Shown here in pieces: positions 1-8,924 of a stretch of 64,000 nt of DNA. The position numbers and the translations under genes are program-made. Location: NCBI GenBank assembly GCA_965221545.1, contig OZ244901.1:496001-560000 (forward strand), in the 5' to 3' direction. Numbering within the stretch: position 1 is the first letter of the stretch; every line of letters starts with the position of its first letter. A model generated the notes under the pieces. The model did not search any database and had not been told where the DNA came from. It saw nothing but the letters and a program-made list of their open reading frames with translations. This DNA comes from JAJEFO01 sp022819605. Lineage in GTDB: Bacteria; Pseudomonadota; Alphaproteobacteria; Rhodobacterales; Rhodobacteraceae.

Positions 1-582
1 ATTTACCTGGGTGCAGGCAAAGTAGGTGAATTTTTCTGGCAGGCCCCCAGCGGCAGCTTCCAATATCTTCAGGGAATTTGGTCCCTGAACCTGGCTGACA
101 AAGACATCAGGATCTGTGATGGACACATCCATCCCAGTAGCATGCGCCCGTGCCCAACCAAAAAAATCACCGTCTGCTTGCGCGTACCAAAACCGATCCT
201 CTGCCAATCGCAGCAAGATACCATCCACCAATAGCCCGCCGTCTTCATAGCAGGCGAGGCCATAGCGGCAGCGCCCCGTTTTCACTTTGGTAATATCTTT
301 GGTGAAAAGTTTGTCTAACAGTGCCTCCGCATCAGGTCCGCTGAATTCCAGCACATATTCACCGGTATGCAGTACTGCCGCCTGCCGGCGCAGCCGCCAA
401 TACCCTTCCTCAATTGTTTGATCATCAAAGCAAACGGCCATCAGCCGGCGATTGTAGACGCAGTAGTGCGCACCCTTTGGCCGCTCGTGTTCGTGATAGG
501 GATGGCGTGTAATGGAATAGTCCCATCCAGCCCCGGGTATGTCCTTAATGACACTGCGAGTTTTCCCGTCGCTCGATCGCAT
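1..582 (-). CDS. GcvT-like aminomethyltransferase family protein (partial, C-terminus outside window)
   Basis: The frame is open from an ATG at 582 to the window edge (194 codons), so only the N-terminal half is present. The protein resembles the tetrahydrofolate-dependent T-protein family (GcvT, DmdA and LigM-type demethylases): after a short leader it reads WRLRRQAAVLHTGEY, then EFSGPDAEALLDKLFTKDI, then a DGGLLVDGILLRL strand, the order found at the start of the folate-binding barrel. GAGA-type Shine-Dalgarno bases precede the ATG. Members move a one-carbon group from a methylated or aminomethyl substrate to tetrahydrofolate. The sequence does not show which substrate is used. It lies next to a sulfatase/TTT-transporter module on the same strand as the tctA/tctB arm, which would fit use of a methylated compound, but the 457-bp gap means shared transcription is unproven. 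Confidence 0.75.
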   Translation of the reverse strand, partial: MRSSDGKTRSVIKDIPGAGWDYSITRHPYHEHERPKGAHYCVYNRRLMAVCFDDQTIEEGYWRLRRQAAVLHTGEYVLEFSGPDAEALLDKLFTKDITKVKTGRCRYGLACYEDGGLLVDGILLRLAEDRFWYAQADGDFFGWARAHATGMDVSITDPDVFVSQVQGPNSLKILEAAAGGLPEKFTYFACTQVN

Positions 583-1039
583 TTGACGTCTCCCTGCGTC
601 TTTCTGGAGGCCGGTTGCGATCCTCAAGGACTTAGACACCCAATCAATAGCAAAGCCTGACCAGTTGAGCCGAGTTTTCAACCAGACCGACACTATGTTG
701 CGAGCGGCTGCGAGGTCCAGAGCCTGGCGATCTCCTCGTCAACGCTGCGGATCAGGCGCCCGAGCTTCGGCGACATGTTCTCGTCGAAGACCGCGGCCAG
801 GGTCGGCGCGAACGTGCACCGCTGGATGCAGTGGAAGTGGCCAAGGGAGAAAGGGTAAATAAATCCCTTTGGGGGGTTGAAGTCAGACAAGGATGATTCA
901 GGGCGGGGAGCGGTCACCCAATTCCGTGACTGAAATCGCCCTCAAACAGTGTGATACTATTGGGCTGCAGCCCGGTCAGTAGCATTGCGTCGGCGCCGGT
1001 GAAACAACCGTCCAAATGAAATCGGCGCTAGACAAATTG
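583..1039. other. intergenic stretch, no convincing gene
   Basis: This gap separates the partial T-protein gene from the phosphoesterase gene, both on the minus strand, so it should hold the promoter of the former. A minus-strand open frame of 74 codons lies inside (693-917). Its second half has GC-rich third positions (FDENMSPKLGRLIRS), which could be the last piece of a decayed gene, but I cannot name a family and do not call it. Confidence 0.4.
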
Positions 1040-2812
1040 TCAGGGAGGGGCTGCTATTCCGAGCGGACTCAGCGCCCGGTGGTCGGTAGCCTTGCCCAAG
1101 CTTGCCAATGATGAGCCCCGTTGGCGCTCCCAAGAAAATCGGGGGTTTCCCAGGCGATCGACCAGGCCAAATCGCGGGCTATAGCCTCTGTCGACATCTT
1201 CAAAGGTATCCAATTGGAGGTGAAAATGTGCGCTTTCGTCGGCCCAATCCTGGCAGGTGTTTATTCGGTCCGCGATCCGCCGGGCGTCAAAACTACTTTG
1301 ACTCGGGTCGTCATGAGATAGCCGAATATTTACCACCAGATCCAACCCCTTCCCCAGCGCGTGGTCGGCGGAGCGATCCAGCACGGCAAGGTCTTCGTCG
1401 TAGCCAAGTTGCAGAACGACACCTTGCATTGCGTTGGATGTCGCGCAAGCTACAGCCTCATCGATTTGGTGGGCAAGAAATCCTGAGGTTACCGAGTGGG
1501 CAAATGCGCCCCGTCGATCAACGTTGTCGGCTGACGTGGTAATTTTGCCCAGCCATCTTGTTATTCCGTCAACAGCCGTGAAATTGGATACATCATCCAA
1601 ATTCCGAGTCACGATCTCCCAGGCCACAACCGCGTGTTTCCGTGCCACGACTGCTTGGATCAGGTCTCCGGTCGGTGGCTTAGTCGAGAACACGACCAAT
1701 TGGCCCATGAGTGAGATCCAGTCGTCCAGCCTTGCTGCTTGGATCGGGTCCAAAAAATCACTTGCCGGGACCCGAATGGTCGAAATTCCGTGCTGCAGCA
1801 AGCGCAACAAAGGATAATCGTTGCGCACTGCTTTTCGGCTGAATTCCTCCATTGGACCATTGTACGGTAGGACGCGCGGCGTGGCCCAGTCATGGCGCAA
1901 GTGCGGGATCAGGGTTGACGTGCCCGATTGAGTGTTGGGAAGGTCCACGACGCCTTCACCGTTCCATTCACTCCCACCGGTCCCCACGACTCGCAACCGG
2001 TGACCGTCGTCTGAGATATCCAGAAAACTGACTGCGAATTTTCCGCGATCATTCCGACCAAACTCAGTTGCAGGCGGCGCAGAGAACATTTCGGCATAGT
2101 CCTGGCGCGTGAAACTGGTTGCCGGAAGACAATAGAGTTTCACGTCGCGGTAGCGGTTGAAAAAGAAATGGTGAACATGGCCAGAGAATATCGCCTCAAC
2201 GCCAGTGTCCGCAGCGAGATCGAGGAGCCAGGACCTGCCCGGCTCTCCAAAATTGTCGTAGTGCTCGGCCTCGCCTGCCGAAGCGATGAATGGCGGGTAA
2301 TGCGAGAAAAGAAACGTGCGCTGATCGCGGCGTGACATGAGTTCGCGCTCCAGCCAGTCGCGCTGAACCGCCTCTGCATCCGTGCCCGCATTCACCAGCG
2401 ACGAGTTCATGGCGATAAATGCCACGCCGTCATGTTCTACCTGCCAATGGTCGCGGCCAAAAGCATCACGATATGCCGCGCGGGTCGTCCCATTGACCGG
2501 ACCTGCGGGCGACACGTCATGGGGTTTGTCACCAATGTCGTGGTTGCCGGGAACGAGATGCAAATTGGGTGCAAGCGGGGCGAGGATGCGGTGCGCCTCG
2601 TCCGCCGCGCCAGCATAGGCCGTCATTTGGGGCAAGGGATGCACAACGTCGCCAAGGTGGACCGTGAACGCTCGCTCTTCGGCACGGATGACTTCAACAG
2701 CATACCGCGCCCTGGCATTCGCCCGCGTGTTCACCGGAAAGGGAGAGGATTGGTCGCCGCCCGGTGCGCGGATATGGGTGTCCGTCAGGATGGCGATGGT
2801 GAACGGGTTCAT
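1040..2812 (-). CDS. two-domain calcineurin-like metallophosphoesterase
   Basis: Predicted 590-residue hydrolase. The N-terminal ~280 residues carry the metallophosphoesterase signature in order: a DTH metal ligand set near residue 11, HLGDV, PGNHD, SHYPP and SGHVHH. These coordinate a two-metal centre that cleaves phosphate mono- or diesters. The remaining ~300 residues are a separate domain of alternating short strands and helices that I cannot assign. No signal peptide is visible, so it is probably cytoplasmic. The start at 2812 is chosen because ATGA overlaps the tctA stop and the metallophosphoesterase core begins directly (MNPFTIAILTDTH); the longer open frame upstream lies inside tctA. 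It is the last gene of the ROK-tctB-tctA set, which suggests it acts on the imported compound or a derivative. Confidence 0.88.
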   Translation of the reverse strand: MNPFTIAILTDTHIRAPGGDQSSPFPVNTRANARARYAVEVIRAEERAFTVHLGDVVHPLPQMTAYAGAADEAHRILAPLAPNLHLVPGNHDIGDKPHDVSPAGPVNGTTRAAYRDAFGRDHWQVEHDGVAFIAMNSSLVNAGTDAEAVQRDWLERELMSRRDQRTFLFSHYPPFIASAGEAEHYDNFGEPGRSWLLDLAADTGVEAIFSGHVHHFFFNRYRDVKLYCLPATSFTRQDYAEMFSAPPATEFGRNDRGKFAVSFLDISDDGHRLRVVGTGGSEWNGEGVVDLPNTQSGTSTLIPHLRHDWATPRVLPYNGPMEEFSRKAVRNDYPLLRLLQHGISTIRVPASDFLDPIQAARLDDWISLMGQLVVFSTKPPTGDLIQAVVARKHAVVAWEIVTRNLDDVSNFTAVDGITRWLGKITTSADNVDRRGAFAHSVTSGFLAHQIDEAVACATSNAMQGVVLQLGYDEDLAVLDRSADHALGKGLDLVVNIRLSHDDPSQSSFDARRIADRINTCQDWADESAHFHLQLDTFEDVDRGYSPRFGLVDRLGNPRFSWERQRGSSLASLGKATDHRALSPLGIAAPP

Positions 2813-4284
2813 GCTCGTCTCACGCTGCTCCAAACGGTAAAGCCGACGACCAGTGCGGTGAGCCCCCAAAACACCCAACAGATTGTGCTGGAAAAGAAGA
2901 TCGACCAGTCACCGCGACTAAGCAAGAGAGACTGGCGGAAATTGTCCTCCAGCAACGGGCCCAGGATAAAGGCGATCAAGAATGGCGCCGCGGGTATGTT
3001 GAGGCGCAGCATGGCAAAGCCGACCCCGCCCATGATGAACATGACAATGACGTCGAAAATCGTGTTGTTGACCGCATAGGCCCCGAACACGCACAGCACC
3101 AGCACCACAGGGAAAAGCAGCCGGTGGGGGATGTCGGCTATGCGGCTGATCAGGCGGATCGAGATCTTTCCAACGATCAGCAGATATATCGAACTGAGCA
3201 TGATGCCGATGAAAAGCGCATATATCAGCGGCAGGCTGTCTTGGAACAGGAGCGGACCGGGGCGCAGCCCATGAATCATGAACGCGCCCAGGATAATTGC
3301 GGTGATGATGTCGCCGGGGATGCCCAGGGCAAGCAACGGGATCATCGTGGCACCGGCCACGCCGTTATTGCCGCTTTCAGCTGCCGCGACGCCCTCGATT
3401 TCTCCCGTGCCGAATTTCTCGGGCGTCTTGGAGGTCCGCTTTGCCTCGGAATAACTCAAGAATGCCGAAGGTGCGCCACCAATTCCGGGGATCGCGCCCA
3501 GGATCACACCGATGAAACTGCCGCGGATGATGGTTTTCAGACAGTGTCGGAAATCGGCGAATGTAGCGCCGACGCCGGCCAGGGGGTTGTGCTCGCGCGC
3601 AACTTCCCGGCGGCCGTAATAGGCGATTATCTCAGGAAGGGCGAAGAGGCCGATCAGGACGGGGATGAAGTTGAGCCCGCTCATCAGGTTCACGTCGCCG
3701 AAGACAAAGCGGTTGGTGCCGTAAACCAGGTCCAGACCAATGGTGGCCAGCAAGAGCCCCAGGCCGGCGGACCCAAGACCCTTGAGAAGTTGATTGCCAG
3801 AGACGCCCGCGATGATCGTCAACGAAAACATGATCAGCGTGAAGACCTCTGGCGAGCCGAAGGCCAGCGCGAAACCCGCCAGCACGCCTGCAAAGAGGAT
3901 CAGCGAAATGTTGGAAATGAAATCGGCCACACAAGAGGCATATAGCGCAATGTCCAGCGCGCGGCGCGCCTCACCCCGTTTGGCCAGCGGATAGCCGTCG
4001 AGCACAGTGCAGGAGGCCGCAGGCGTGCCCGGTGCATTAATCAGGATCGCCGTGATCGAGCCGCCATAGATGCCGCCCTTGTACACGCCAAGCAACAGCA
4101 GAATGCCGGTGACCGGATGCAGCGTAAAGGTAAATGGCAAGGTGAGTGCCACCGCCATCGGGGTCGTCATTCCCGGAATCGCTCCCACGAATGTGCCGAT
4201 GACCACGCCAAGACCGAGGACAAGCACGTTTTGCCAGGTTGCAAAAAGCCCAAACGCGGATTGCAGGACATCGAAGAATTGCAT
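2809..4284 (-). CDS. tctA: tripartite tricarboxylate transporter large permease TctA
   Basis: 491 residues, the usual size for the large membrane subunit of the TTT family. It is very hydrophobic with about a dozen predicted membrane spans. Glycine/proline-rich loops are typical of TctA, such as GAIPGMTTPMAVAL near residue 35 and GAIPGIGGAPSAFL in the middle. Together with TctB it forms the inner-membrane carrier that takes a carboxylate handed over by the periplasmic protein TctC, driven by an ion gradient. It starts 1 bp after the tctB stop, with GGAGGG at the end of tctB as ribosome binding site, and overlaps the phosphoesterase start by 4 bp, so all are probably one transcript. Confidence 0.95.
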   Translation of the reverse strand: MQFFDVLQSAFGLFATWQNVLVLGLGVVIGTFVGAIPGMTTPMAVALTLPFTFTLHPVTGILLLLGVYKGGIYGGSITAILINAPGTPAASCTVLDGYPLAKRGEARRALDIALYASCVADFISNISLILFAGVLAGFALAFGSPEVFTLIMFSLTIIAGVSGNQLLKGLGSAGLGLLLATIGLDLVYGTNRFVFGDVNLMSGLNFIPVLIGLFALPEIIAYYGRREVAREHNPLAGVGATFADFRHCLKTIIRGSFIGVILGAIPGIGGAPSAFLSYSEAKRTSKTPEKFGTGEIEGVAAAESGNNGVAGATMIPLLALGIPGDIITAIILGAFMIHGLRPGPLLFQDSLPLIYALFIGIMLSSIYLLIVGKISIRLISRIADIPHRLLFPVVLVLCVFGAYAVNNTIFDVIVMFIMGGVGFAMLRLNIPAAPFLIAFILGPLLEDNFRQSLLLSRGDWSIFFSSTICWVFWGLTALVVGFTVWSSVRRA

Positions 4285-4285
4285 C

Positions 4286-4783
4286 TCAGACGCCCTCCAG
4301 CACAGGTTTCAATATACCCAACGGAATCGGGATGCGCGCCACTTTGAGGAAGAAAAAGTACAGTAGGACGGGCAGGATGACTGAGATCGCGGCGTTGGTA
4401 TGGATGCGCTGCTCCCCCGCAAGCCAGATCGCGGCGAACAATGCCAAGGCCGAGGCGACAATGAAGCCTAGCGGTGTCAGCAAAGTCGCGAAGGCCACGA
4501 GGATGGCGGATATACCTAGCAGCCGCCGTGCCGCCGTCGGGTGTGCTTCGCTGTCCATTTCGGGTTCAGTTGGCCGAAACACCGCGCGGGCCACAACCAC
4601 CGCCCCGATCACGGCCAAGATGATCGCCACGATCCGGGGATAATAAGTCGGGGACAGCGCGGCATATTTGACCCGGCGCGGCTCATCCACGCCAATCGGG
4701 ATGAGGATGAATACAAAGACCAGGCCGATCGCGAGGATAAGCGCTCCGGCGATGACGTCGCGTGTAATCCAGTTGGCGTTCAT
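4286..4783 (-). CDS. tctB: tripartite tricarboxylate transporter small permease TctB
   Basis: 165 residues with four hydrophobic segments (about residues 10-30, 48-66, 90-120 and 138-158), the size and topology of TctB, the small membrane subunit of the TTT family. Sequence conservation in this subunit is low, so the call leans on topology and on position directly before tctA. The ATG overlaps the ROK regulator stop by ATGA, so regulator and permease genes are translationally coupled. Confidence 0.9.
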   Translation of the reverse strand: MNANWITRDVIAGALILAIGLVFVFILIPIGVDEPRRVKYAALSPTYYPRIVAIILAVIGAVVVARAVFRPTEPEMDSEAHPTAARRLLGISAILVAFATLLTPLGFIVASALALFAAIWLAGEQRIHTNAAISVILPVLLYFFFLKVARIPIPLGILKPVLEGV

Positions 4784-5979
4784 GCGGCTTTCAACCTTTC
4801 CAGATCCACGTCTCGGTTAAAGACAAAAGCGTGCAATGCGGCAGACGCGGCGGCCTCGACCGTCCTAATGTCGCTGATCCGCACCGCGTCCGGCGGCAGT
4901 GGTGCGCCGATCTGAGCCAGTCCGTCGCGCACGCCAGCCACGAAATCCGCCTGCCGCCCAGTTTCACCTGCGAGGTAAACGAAATCCGGCGCCAGAAGAT
5001 TGTGGGCGATGTCGATGGCCCGCGCCAATTCGGCACCTGCGGCGTGAAACGCCGACTTTGCCGCCAAATCCCCGCCATCGGCGGCGCGAACGGCTGCCGC
5101 CAGCGGCGCACTTAGGTCCGCCAGGGGCGGGATCGAATCGTCTGCGAGGGCCTCTAGGTTTCGCACAACGGCGATCCCAGATCCCGCCACCTGGTAACAG
5201 CCCTTCCGTCCGCAGTAGCAGGTCGCGTCACTGCCTGGATTCGGGATATGGGCAACGTTGCCAAGATCTGGCGCGGGCTGACCGGATCCATCGGTTCCCA
5301 GCCAGGCGCAGCCAATCCCAAGCCCGATGTTGATCAGGAAAATCCTGGCTCCAGCTTCCGCAGATTTCGCAAATTCTGCCTGGACCAGGCTGTCGGCGCG
5401 CGAGGTGACCGTCACCGGCAAACCCAATTGGTCGCCAAGCCGTCGACCAATTGGCACGTTGCACCAGCCCAAAACACCGACAGATGTGTTGCCGTCCGGG
5501 GAAACCTTCCCGGTGGTTGCAACGGACACACCCGCACCGGCCAACCGCGAGCCCGAGTCCCTATTTGGATTTGCAAGCGATTTGGCCGCGGCAAGGATCG
5601 CGGACAACGTTTCGTCGGGGTCCGAGGCATCAACGCCGGAGATGTCGATCTGTTCCAGGACCTCGCCGACGGCGTTTACCAGAGCCACGTTTCGCCGGTT
5701 GGCGGTGATCGAGACGCCCAGCACGAACGCGCCATCTGGATTGATCTCCATGTGTCCCGCCCGGCGGCCCGCCCCTGGCCTAGTGCTCACCACTGCACCC
5801 TCGACAACCAGATCGGCGTTGATCAACTCGCGCGCAATGCGCGACAGCCCTGCCGGCGTCAGGTTCAGCGCCTCACATATCTTAGACCGGGATGCAGCGC
5901 CGTGGTTTGCCAGGATTCGCAGAACGGCGGCCCTGTTTGTGCGTCGAAGCTCTGAGCTAGGGTTGTGGATGTAGTTCAT
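4780..5979 (-). CDS. ROK family transcriptional regulator
   Basis: 399 residues. The N-terminus has a winged helix-turn-helix (residues ~15-65, SRSKICEALNLTPAGLSRIAREL). It is followed by an ROK sugar-kinase-like fold whose zinc site reads CYCGRKGC, the CxCGxxGCxE type motif with Gln in place of the final Glu. ROK regulators of the NagC/XylR/Mlc kind repress transport and catabolic genes until they bind a small effector. The gene is divergent from tctC and begins the operon with tctB and tctA. Shine-Dalgarno bases before the ATG are poor. A palindrome at 5988-6008 lies 9 bases upstream of its start, consistent with autoregulation and with control of tctC-sulfatase. The effector cannot be read from sequence and need not be a sugar. 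Confidence 0.9.
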   Translation of the reverse strand: MNYIHNPSSELRRTNRAAVLRILANHGAASRSKICEALNLTPAGLSRIARELINADLVVEGAVVSTRPGAGRRAGHMEINPDGAFVLGVSITANRRNVALVNAVGEVLEQIDISGVDASDPDETLSAILAAAKSLANPNRDSGSRLAGAGVSVATTGKVSPDGNTSVGVLGWCNVPIGRRLGDQLGLPVTVTSRADSLVQAEFAKSAEAGARIFLINIGLGIGCAWLGTDGSGQPAPDLGNVAHIPNPGSDATCYCGRKGCYQVAGSGIAVVRNLEALADDSIPPLADLSAPLAAAVRAADGGDLAAKSAFHAAGAELARAIDIAHNLLAPDFVYLAGETGRQADFVAGVRDGLAQIGAPLPPDAVRISDIRTVEAAASAALHAFVFNRDVDLERLKAA

Positions 5980-5987
5980 GCGACCAA

Positions 5988-6008
5988 TTTGTTACCGCCG
6001 GTAAAAAA
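5988..6008. promoter_or_regulatory. palindromic candidate operator in the ROK/tctC divergent promoter
   Basis: Reads TTTgTTACC-GCC-GGTAAaAAA: two 9-base arms with one mismatched pair around a 3-base centre. The inner TTACC/GGTAA arms are perfect. It is the only clear dyad in the 117-bp divergent region and sits just upstream of the regulator gene. AT-rich outer ends with a fixed centre resemble known NagC/Mlc-type ROK sites in style. Assignment to this regulator is inference. Confidence 0.55.
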
Positions 6009-6096
6009 TGATTGCAATGTCGCTGGCACGGTGTCAAGCTCTGCCGTGTCTGAACGCTGAAAGACATCGATCCAGCGCAGAAGGGAGGAATACGAA

Positions 6097-7080
6097 ATGA
6101 AATTTTGGACTGCATTGAAGGGCCTCGCCATTGGAGCGGCTGTAGCTCTCTTGCCATTGTCGGCAAGCGCAGAGGGCTATCCAGATCGCCCGATCACATT
6201 GGTCGTGCCGTATGGCCCGGGCGGGGCGGCTGATTTGTCTGCCCGTATGATCGCGGGCGCGGCACCGACGTATCTGGGCCAGCCGATCCTTGCCGTGAAC
6301 CGTACTGGGGCCGCCGGCGTGACCGGATCGAACTTTGTCGTGAATTCTGCGGCTGACGGCTACACGCTATTGTCAGCGCGCGTGGGAAGCCAGATGGGCG
6401 TGCCCGCGATGAACAAGACCATTCCTTACGAATGGGATGACTTCACCTTTATCGGCATGCTGGAAATCAATCCCTTCGTGCTGGTCGTGAATCCCGAAAG
6501 TGGAATGGCAACTTTCGCGGATTTCGAAGCCAAGGTGAAAGCGGGCGAAGAAATGGCCTACAGTTCTGCTGGCGTCGGCACGCTGTTGCACATTGCGACT
6601 GCGGTGATGTCGAACGCCATGGGTGCAGACTTCGAGAAGCTGATCCATGTGCCGTTCAAAGGCGGTGGCAAGGCGCGCGCGGCGGTCGTTGGCGGTCAGG
6701 TCGATTTCTCCTGGCAGAACCTGTCCGCCGTGGCAGGGGCGTTGGAGTCCGGTCAGCTAATCGCGCTTGCCGTGACGATGCCAGAACGTCAGGCGATAAT
6801 TCCAGACGTGCCCACGGCCGTTGAGGTCGGGTATCCTGACTTGGAAAAGATCATCGGCTGGTCGGCAATGTATGGCCCGCCGGGGCTGCCGGATGACGTC
6901 GTGGCCAAGTGGTCGGAAACCTTGGCAGCGTTAAACGAAGATCGCGCCTGGCTCCGGATGACCAAAAGCCTGGGCAATATCGTGTCAATCATGTCGCCCG
7001 AGGAGACCAAAGCCTTCGTCGAAGCGCAGTACAACGTCTTTAACGAGACGATGGAAACGCTGGGCATGACCATCAACTGA
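6097..7080 (+). CDS. tctC: tripartite tricarboxylate transporter substrate-binding protein TctC
   Basis: 327 residues. A Sec signal peptide covers residues 1-25 (KGLAIGAAVALLPL core, cleavage after SASA). The mature protein begins with the Bug/TctC hallmark YPDRPITLVVPYGPGGAAD and ends with the PEETKAFVEAQY helix typical of the family. It captures the substrate in the periplasm for TctA/TctB. GGGAGGA stands 7 bases before the ATG. The gene is split from tctAB by the regulator and runs the other way, ahead of the sulfatase. Such proteins usually bind carboxylates, often through two bound waters, but ligand identity is not predictable here. Confidence 0.95.
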   Translation: MKFWTALKGLAIGAAVALLPLSASAEGYPDRPITLVVPYGPGGAADLSARMIAGAAPTYLGQPILAVNRTGAAGVTGSNFVVNSAADGYTLLSARVGSQMGVPAMNKTIPYEWDDFTFIGMLEINPFVLVVNPESGMATFADFEAKVKAGEEMAYSSAGVGTLLHIATAVMSNAMGADFEKLIHVPFKGGGKARAAVVGGQVDFSWQNLSAVAGALESGQLIALAVTMPERQAIIPDVPTAVEVGYPDLEKIIGWSAMYGPPGLPDDVVAKWSETLAALNEDRAWLRMTKSLGNIVSIMSPEETKAFVEAQYNVFNETMETLGMTIN

Positions 7081-7087
7081 TCGACTT

Positions 7088-7110
7088 GGGGCGCCGAAAT
7101 TCGGCGCCCC
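7088..7110. promoter_or_regulatory. intercistronic hairpin between tctC and the sulfatase gene
   Basis: A perfect 10-bp GC-rich stem (GGGGCGCCGA/TCGGCGCCCC) closes a 3-base loop, 7 bases after the tctC stop. No T-run follows, so it is a poor intrinsic terminator. Hairpins in this place often protect the mRNA of the binding protein or reduce read-through, giving more binding protein than downstream enzyme. That role is inferred. Confidence 0.5.
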
Positions 7111-7135
7111 AACTCCGTCCAAAAGGTGAGCGCAC

Positions 7136-8668
7136 GTGTCCCGGACCCGGCCAAATTTCCTGTTCATCCAAGCCGACCAGCTCGCTGCGCGCGCACTGCG
7201 CGCCTATGGCAATTCGACCGTCAAGGCACCCAATTTCGATCGTCTCGCGACACAGGGTGTGGTGTTTGAATGCTGCTATTGCAATCTACCCATGTGCGGG
7301 CCGTCACGCGCCTCGATGCATGCTGGCCAACTGCCCTTCAAAATCGGCATGTATGACAATGCCAGCGAGTTTCATGCCGACATTCCCACTTTTGCGCACT
7401 ATCTGCGTTCGCTCGACTATCGGGTCGAGTTGTCCGGCAAGATGCATTTTGTCGGACCGGATCAATTGCACGGCTATGAAAGGCGCCACACCACAGAGAT
7501 TTACCCGGCCAATTTTGCCTGGACCGTTGATTGGTCGAAGGGCCGCGAATACCGCCCGACCAACCTGACCATGGCGCCTGTCTTGGAAAGCGGCCCGGCC
7601 ATTCGCACCATGCAGATGGATTACGATGATGAGGTCGCCTACCACGGGCAGCAGGCGCTCTATGACCTGGCGCGAAAGCATGACGATCGGCCGTTTTTCC
7701 TGGCGGTGTCATTCACGTCCCCGCACTCGCCGTTCGTGATCGGGCAGGAATACTGGGATCTCTACGATCATGATCAGATCGAATTGCCCGCCGTGGCGCC
7801 GTTGGCCGAGAACGCGATGGATCACCTCAGCCGCAATCTGCATTACTGCCAGGCCCGGCATCAGTATACAGTGACGGACGAACACTGCCGTATGGCCAGG
7901 CACGGCTATTACGGGATGATTTCCTACATCGACGAGAAGATCGGCCAATTGCTGGATGTGCTGAAAATGACCGGCCTGTCCGACAACACGATCGTCATTT
8001 TCACCGCCGATCATGGCGAGATGATGGGTGAGCGCGGCATGTGGTTTAAGCAGCATTTCTTTGAGTGGGCGGCGGCCGTGCCCTTTATCATGCATGCGCC
8101 AAGTCGTTTCGCACCAGCCCGCGTGGCACAAAACATTTCGCTGGTTGATTTGCTGCCAACCCTTATGGACCTCGCCGAGCCCGGATTCGATGACTATGCC
8201 GCGCCGCTCGACGGCACGTCTTTAGCAGGTGCGTTGACTGGCGATACGTCTGACCTGCCCGATACGGTAATTTCTGAATTCGCCGCCGATGGCTCCACCG
8301 GTCCCAGCCGGATGGTGCGCAAGGGTCCTTGGAAGCTGATGTGGCTCGAAGGCGAAGACACGCGGTTGTACAACGTGGTCGATGACCCCAACGAAACTGC
8401 AGATCGCTCGGCTGGCACCGACTGCGCCGAGATCAGGGCTGATCTAGAGGCAATTCTGTTTGACAACTGGGACCCTGATCGCTGGCGCAAGACCATCCGC
8501 GCAAGCCAGGAACGCCGCCTAGCGATCCACAAAATTACAGGCGGAGTGCCGAGTTATGTACATCTCGTGCGCGACGACGACGCGCAGAGATACGTTCGCA
8601 ATGCTGGCGCCGCCGACACAAAGGCAAATGCGCGATTGCCTATGGTTGCCTCGGCGCAGCCCGACTGA
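7136..8668 (+). CDS. betC: choline-sulfatase-like type I sulfatase
   Basis: 510 residues. The sulfatase core shows the formylglycine site as MCGPSRASM (Cys54 in CxPSR), an early metal-binding DQ (residues 14-15), SGKMHFVGPDQLHG and FTADHGEMMGERGMW near the second metal/sulfate site. The C-terminal tail (IRASQERR ... DDDAQRYVRN ... ARLPM) matches the extra domain of choline-O-sulfatases, which is why BetC is preferred over a generic sulfatase. It would hydrolyse a sulfate ester after formylglycine maturation. The start is GTG at 7136 with AAGGTGAG 7 bases upstream. No signal peptide is seen, so it acts in the cytoplasm on an imported ester. Pairing with a carboxylate-type transporter leaves the true substrate open. 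Confidence 0.88.
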   Translation: MSRTRPNFLFIQADQLAARALRAYGNSTVKAPNFDRLATQGVVFECCYCNLPMCGPSRASMHAGQLPFKIGMYDNASEFHADIPTFAHYLRSLDYRVELSGKMHFVGPDQLHGYERRHTTEIYPANFAWTVDWSKGREYRPTNLTMAPVLESGPAIRTMQMDYDDEVAYHGQQALYDLARKHDDRPFFLAVSFTSPHSPFVIGQEYWDLYDHDQIELPAVAPLAENAMDHLSRNLHYCQARHQYTVTDEHCRMARHGYYGMISYIDEKIGQLLDVLKMTGLSDNTIVIFTADHGEMMGERGMWFKQHFFEWAAAVPFIMHAPSRFAPARVAQNISLVDLLPTLMDLAEPGFDDYAAPLDGTSLAGALTGDTSDLPDTVISEFAADGSTGPSRMVRKGPWKLMWLEGEDTRLYNVVDDPNETADRSAGTDCAEIRADLEAILFDNWDPDRWRKTIRASQERRLAIHKITGGVPSYVHLVRDDDAQRYVRNAGAADTKANARLPMVASAQPD

Positions 8669-8849
8669 TGCGCCACAAGAGTTACTTGCGTGAAGTCAGC
8701 ACTTTATCTCGAACCAAATTCCAGCGACTTGGCCGACAGTTCGGCAAGCAGTTTCTCGAGAGAGCGGGCGGAACCAAGTACCACGACATGTGGACCCCAT
8801 TTCGCGTAAGCCACGAGGGTGTGGGGTCTAGTACCCAGCTTGTTCGCGT

Positions 8850-8877
8850 TTGAAATTCTTATTGAACTCGGCATAAT
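8850..8877 (+). promoter_or_regulatory. candidate sigma70 promoter of the fic gene
   Basis: TTGAAA at 8850-8855 and CATAAT at 8872-8877 are separated by 16 bases, in an AT-rich patch unlike the GC-rich surroundings. It lies 11 bases before the palindrome at 8888-8906 and about 50 bases before the preferred fic start. Confidence 0.45.
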
Positions 8878-8887
8878 GAAGGATATA

Positions 8888-8906
8888 TATATGCAACATG
8901 CATATA
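8888..8906. promoter_or_regulatory. inverted repeat upstream of fic (candidate operator)
   Basis: Perfect dyad TATATGCA-ACA-TGCATATA, 8-bp arms with a 3-base centre, just downstream of the candidate -10 box. A repressor bound here would cover the transcription start. The upstream ATG at 8898 lies inside the dyad, another reason to start fic at 8925. Confidence 0.5.
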
Positions 8907-8924
8907 GATAATGAGGTATTCGGC

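Noticed and set aside
693..917. 74-codon minus-strand frame with a protein-like second half
   Set aside because: No ribosome site and no family recognised; a vague likeness to PIN-like DUF5615 starts is too weak.
8668..8853. 61-codon frame starting in TGATG overlap with the sulfatase stop
   Set aside because: Attractive overlap, but composition is not protein-like and no motif is seen; treated as chance.
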